Below are positions 60,953-64,000 of a stretch of DNA of 64,000 nt, piece by piece; the first letter of the stretch is position 1, and the number at the start of each line of letters is the position of its first letter. Source of the stretch: Caulobacter segnis (lineage in GTDB: Bacteria; Pseudomonadota; Alphaproteobacteria; Caulobacterales; Caulobacteraceae); assembly GCF_019931575.1 (NCBI RefSeq), contig NZ_CP082923.1, forward strand, positions 2,108,001 through 2,172,000, written 5' to 3'. A program made the position numbers and the translations under genes. The notes under the pieces are model-generated. The model was not told the origin of the DNA. It did no database searches and saw nothing but the letters and a program-made list of their open reading frames with translations.

Positions 60953-62035
60953 TTGAGTAGGCGGGACCGCGCCCGAGGCGCCACCATGGCCGACGTCGCG
61001 CAACTGGCCGGCGTCTCGCGCATGACGGTGTCGCGCGTGATCAACGACGGCGACAAGGTCCGGGAGGAGACGCGGGCGGCGGTCCTGGCCGCGATCCGCG
61101 CGCTGAACTTCGAGCCCAATCAGACGGCCCGCAACCTGGTCATGGCCGGTGAACTGCGGATCGGGGTGGTCTATTCCAATCCCAGCGCCGCCTTCATGAG
61201 CGACTTCCTGATCGGCGTGTTCGAGGAGGCGACCAGCGCCGGCGCGCGGCTGATCCTGGTGCGGGGCGAGGACGGACACGCGCCGTCGACGCGGCAGCTG
61301 CAGGAACTGTTGGGGACTGGCGTCCATGGCGTGGTCCTGGCGCCGCCCTTGGGCGAGTCCGCCGCGGCCAGGGACATCCTGCGCGCCGCCAACCTGCCCG
61401 TCGCGGTGGTCGCCGCCGGAGATCCGCCGAGCGACGCCATCAACGTCCGCATCGACGACCGTCAGGCCAGCCAGGCCATGGCCCGGCATCTTCTGGATCT
61501 GGGTCATAGGCGGATCGGCTTCATCACCGGCAATCCCGACCAGACCGCTAGCGCCGTGCGCCTCGAAGGCGTTCGCGCGGCGATCGCGCAGGTCGAGGGG
61601 GGCGAGCTGGTCGTGGCCCAGGGGGCCTTCACCTATGCCTCGGGTCTGAGCGCGGCCGAACAGCTGCTCGACGCCGACCCGCCGCCCACCGCGATCTTCG
61701 CCAGCAACGACGACATGGCCGCCGCGGCCGTGTCGGTGGCGCACCGTCGGCACCTGGACGTGCCGGGCGACCTCACCGTGGTCGGCTTTGACGACACCAC
61801 CGTGGCCACCACGCTGTGGCCGCCGCTGACCACCATCCGCCAGCCGGTCCGCCAGATGGCGGCCGTGGCGCTGGACCGGCTGCTGCGCGCGCTGCGCTCG
61901 GCCGAGCCGTCCGCCGACACCTTCGCGGACTACGTTCTCGACCACGCCCTGATCGAGCGGCAGTCCACCGCGCCGCCCCAACACGTCACGCCGACTACGA
62001 GCGCGAAAGTCGACAAGAGGTCATCGCATGCCTGA
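60953..62035 (+). CDS. LacI-family transcriptional regulator
   Basis: 360 aa. The HTH and hinge are clear (TMADVAQLAGVSRMTVSRVINDG, then FEPNQTARNLV). The periplasmic-binding-like sensor follows (LRIGVVYSNPSAAFM, HRRIGFITGNPDQ, PTAIFASNDDMAAAAV, LTVVGFDDTTVATTLWPPLTTIRQP). TTG 60953 follows GAGGGG by 6 nt. It probably represses the receptor and beta-helix genes through the shared palindrome until a sugar ligand binds. It overlaps the next gene by 8 nt. Confidence 0.93.
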   Translation: MSRRDRARGATMADVAQLAGVSRMTVSRVINDGDKVREETRAAVLAAIRALNFEPNQTARNLVMAGELRIGVVYSNPSAAFMSDFLIGVFEEATSAGARLILVRGEDGHAPSTRQLQELLGTGVHGVVLAPPLGESAAARDILRAANLPVAVVAAGDPPSDAINVRIDDRQASQAMARHLLDLGHRRIGFITGNPDQTASAVRLEGVRAAIAQVEGGELVVAQGAFTYASGLSAAEQLLDADPPPTAIFASNDDMAAAAVSVAHRRHLDVPGDLTVVGFDDTTVATTLWPPLTTIRQPVRQMAAVALDRLLRALRSAEPSADTFADYVLDHALIERQSTAPPQHVTPTTSAKVDKRSSHA

Positions 62036-63323
62036 TCCATCCCTCGACATGGAACGCGCCACGGTCGGGCGGGTGACGCGGCGGCTGATGCCGCTGTTCT
62101 GCCTGATGTACCTGATCGCCTATATCGACCGGCAGAACGTCTCGTACGCCAAGCTGGAGATGGTCCAGGCGCTGGGTCTCAGCGAGGCGGCCTACGGCCT
62201 GGGCGCGTCGCTGTTCTTTATCGGCTACTTCCTGTTCGAGGCACCGTCGAACCTGATCCTGGCCCGGGTGGGCGCGCGCGTCTGGTTCGCGCGGATCATG
62301 TTCACCTGGGGACTGGTCACGCTGGCGCTGGGCTTCACCCAGAACCCGACGATGTTCTACATCCTGCGTTTCCTGCTGGGCGTCACCGAGGCGGGGTTCT
62401 TCCCGGGCGTGCTGTACGTCCTGACCCTCTGGTATCCGCAGGCGCACCGCGCGCGGATGGTGGGCCTGTTCATGATCGCCAGCGCCGTCGCCAACGCGGT
62501 CGGCGCGGCCGTGGGCGGACTGCTGCTGGATCTGGATGGTCTGATGAACCTCGCCGGCTGGCAGTGGGTGTTCCTGGTCACCGGCGCGCCGGCCGTGCTG
62601 CTGGCCCCGTACGTTCTGTGGCGGCTGCCCAACGGTCCTGCCCGGGCCCGGTGGCTGCCGGATGCCGAGAAGGCCTGGCTGGCCGACGTCCTCACCAAGG
62701 AGCGCGGCGGCGCGGTCGACGATCATCGCGGCGCGTGGAAGGCGATCTTCGACCCTCGCGTGCTGCTGCTGGCGGGGCTCTATATCGGCATGCCGCTGGG
62801 CGCCTACGGCCTCAGCTACTGGCTGCCGACGATCGTCAAGTCGTTCGGCGTGTCCAACACCGTCAACGGACTGATCAACATCATTCCCTGGATCATGGTC
62901 GCGGTGGCGCTGTGGTTCGTGCCGCGCCATGCCGCCCGCCACGGCGCCAGCGCCTGGCACATCGCCGGACCGTGCCTGCTGGGCGCGCTGGCCTTGGTGC
63001 TCAGCGTGGTGGTGCCCGGCGCGGCGCTGAAGTTCGCCATGCTGTGCATCGCCGCGCCGGCCATCTTCGCCGCCCAACCGGTGTTCTGGAGCCTGCCGCC
63101 CAGCTTCCTCAGCGGGCCTCGGGCGGCGGCCGGCATCGCGGCGATCAACGCCATCGGCAATCTGGGCGGCTTCATCGCCCAGAACCTGGTGCCGCTGGTC
63201 CGCGACGCCACGGGCAGCAACCTGGCGCCGATGCTAGCCCTGGCCGCCGTGTTGGTGGTGACCAGTCTGCTGATCTTCTACGCCATGGGCCGACTGGACA
63301 AAGCGCGGGCGGCGGTGGGCTGA
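62028..63323 (+). CDS. MFS transporter, anion:cation symporter (ACS) type
   Basis: 431 aa with 12 membrane segments. The opening RLMPLFCLMYLIAYIDRQNVSYAKL and the phrases FFIGYFLFEAPSNLILARVGARVWFARIMFTWG and RFLLGVTEAGFFPGVLYVLTLWYP are typical of the ACS family (glucarate, galactonate, phthalate, pantothenate carriers). Import of a sugar acid such as gluconate would fit the gluconokinase nearby. It is coupled to the LacI gene. Confidence 0.92.
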   Translation: MPDPSLDMERATVGRVTRRLMPLFCLMYLIAYIDRQNVSYAKLEMVQALGLSEAAYGLGASLFFIGYFLFEAPSNLILARVGARVWFARIMFTWGLVTLALGFTQNPTMFYILRFLLGVTEAGFFPGVLYVLTLWYPQAHRARMVGLFMIASAVANAVGAAVGGLLLDLDGLMNLAGWQWVFLVTGAPAVLLAPYVLWRLPNGPARARWLPDAEKAWLADVLTKERGGAVDDHRGAWKAIFDPRVLLLAGLYIGMPLGAYGLSYWLPTIVKSFGVSNTVNGLINIIPWIMVAVALWFVPRHAARHGASAWHIAGPCLLGALALVLSVVVPGAALKFAMLCIAAPAIFAAQPVFWSLPPSFLSGPRAAAGIAAINAIGNLGGFIAQNLVPLVRDATGSNLAPMLALAAVLVVTSLLIFYAMGRLDKARAAVG

Positions 63324-63338
63324 CGCGGGGCGTCAGCC
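63318..63338. terminator. Bidirectional hairpin spanning two convergent stop codons
   Basis: GGCTGACGC (63318-63326) and GCGTCAGCC (63330-63338) pair perfectly across GGG. The stem contains the TGA stops of both the MFS gene and the minus-strand aminotransferase gene. There is no T tract. Confidence 0.5.
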
Positions 63339-64000
63339 AGCCACCGAGTGCAGGAACTCCAGCTTGGCCACCGGCTCCAGGGGACCGGCGGCCTTCAGGA
63401 GCTTGAAGCTGTCGTCGGCGGCCTCGACCGCATGGTCGATGTCGGCGTCGGTCATGGCCGTGGTCATGAACATGTTGTGCCAGGGGTGGAAATAGACGCC
63501 GCGCTTGAGCAGGGCGTTGTTCCAGAAGTAGCCCTTGGCCCCGGTGGGGTCGTCGTCGACCATGATCAGCGGCAGTTGGGCCGGGCCGGTCTGGCGCAGG
63601 CCAAAGCCGTGGCGGCCGGCGACGTCGTCGAGGCCGGCGCGCAGGCGTTCCCCCAGCGCGATGGTGCGCTCCAGATAGTCGGTCTCGCGGATCAGCTTCA
63701 GCGTCGCCAGCGAGGCGGCCATCGGCGCGGCCGAGAACCAGAACGAGCCGGTGGCGTAGATGGTGGCGGCGGCGAAGCGGGCGATGTCGGCGCCCAGTAG
63801 GGCCGAGATCGGATGGCCGTTGGCGATCGCCTTGCCCCAGGTCGACAGGTCCGGCTTCACGTTCACCAGCGACCAGCTGCAGTCACGCGCCAGGCGGAAG
63901 CCGGCGCGGACGTCGTCGACGATCAGCAGGGCGCCATGCTCGTCGCACAGCTCGCGAGCGCGGCGGGCGTATTCCGGATCGGGCAGTTCCTGGTCGACGA
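63333..64000 (-). CDS. Class III aminotransferase (glutamate-1-semialdehyde aminomutase-like), C-terminal part
   Basis: The C-terminal 222 residues, cut by the window edge. LLIVDDVRAGFRL holds the PLP-binding Asp region. The Schiff-base Lys is in LSTWGKAIANGHPISALLG, and ATGSFWFSAAPMAASLATL follows. The rest matches the small domain of fold-type I class III aminotransferases. The annotation style of relatives is aspartate aminotransferase family or GSA aminomutase-like; the true amino donor cannot be told. It is convergent with the MFS gene, so it may belong to another operon. Confidence 0.88.
   Translation of the reverse strand, partial: VDQELPDPEYARRARELCDEHGALLIVDDVRAGFRLARDCSWSLVNVKPDLSTWGKAIANGHPISALLGADIARFAAATIYATGSFWFSAAPMAASLATLKLIRETDYLERTIALGERLRAGLDDVAGRHGFGLRQTGPAQLPLIMVDDDPTGAKGYFWNNALLKRGVYFHPWHNMFMTTAMTDADIDHAVEAADDSFKLLKAAGPLEPVAKLEFLHSVAG

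Noticed and set aside
1..64000. CRISPR array or prophage structural genes
   Set aside because: No regularly spaced repeats of 25-40 bp and no capsid, tail, terminase or integrase motifs were seen anywhere in the window.

Overview
The window is a GC-rich, gene-dense alphaproteobacterial chromosome segment, most likely from Caulobacter or a close Caulobacterales relative. The grounds are a double cold-shock-domain CspD-type gene followed by a DUF192 gene, a tRNA-Pro and an NDUFS4-like complex I gene; large TonB-dependent receptors beside sugar and aromatic-type catabolic genes; and a LacI/GntR-controlled glycan locus.

Layout. 1-2337 is a housekeeping block: a gene end, two identical tRNA-Glu genes behind one sigma70-like promoter, cspD, a DUF192 gene, tRNA-Pro, an NDUFS4-like gene and tRNA-Arg. 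2338-11878 looks like a genomic island inserted at the 3' end of tRNA-Arg. It has a degenerate copy of the tRNA T-arm, a truncated AraC regulator, and a two-gene unit made of an unknown protein and a DUF4062-STAND-repeat ATPase. It ends with a reverse transcriptase (frameshifted in this sequence) that overlaps a family A DNA polymerase. The content resembles an anti-phage defence island.

11879-24791 (minus strand) is the most unusual part: nine genes whose eight junctions are all 4-nt ATGA stop/start overlaps. They encode a membrane protein, an unknown 509-aa protein, a zinc-ribbon P-loop GTPase-like protein, a small membrane protein, a SEDS (FtsW/RodA-like) membrane protein, a penicillin-binding transpeptidase, a small anchored protein, a membrane-anchored pseudokinase and a secreted protein. 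I do not recognise this as a described system. It recalls the actinobacterial rodA-pbpA-pknA-pknB arrangement.

25188-33023 is a CusRS/CopRS-like two-component system convergent with a tripartite RND efflux operon. The two promoters share a similar direct-repeat box. 33274-34107 is a short-chain dehydrogenase gene broken by one in-frame stop. 34202-49449 holds a TonB receptor and a catabolic cluster (Fe-dependent alcohol dehydrogenase, aldehyde dehydrogenase, BKACE beta-keto acid cleavage enzyme, SDR, two amidohydrolases, HpcH/HpaI aldolase, cupin, NTF2-like protein, MFS transporter). GntR/FCD and AraC regulators flank a 23-bp palindrome there. The substrate cannot be told from sequence, but the enzymes fit stepwise breakdown of an organic acid or ring compound.

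49492-64000 is a glycan/aldonate locus: an orphan LuxR-type HTH protein, a FadR-type GntR regulator, gluconokinase, two tandem secreted beta-helix plus beta-propeller enzymes (GH55-like), a TonB receptor, a LacI regulator, an ACS-type MFS transporter and the end of a class III aminotransferase. A shared palindrome lies before both the first beta-helix gene and the receptor, suggesting one regulon.
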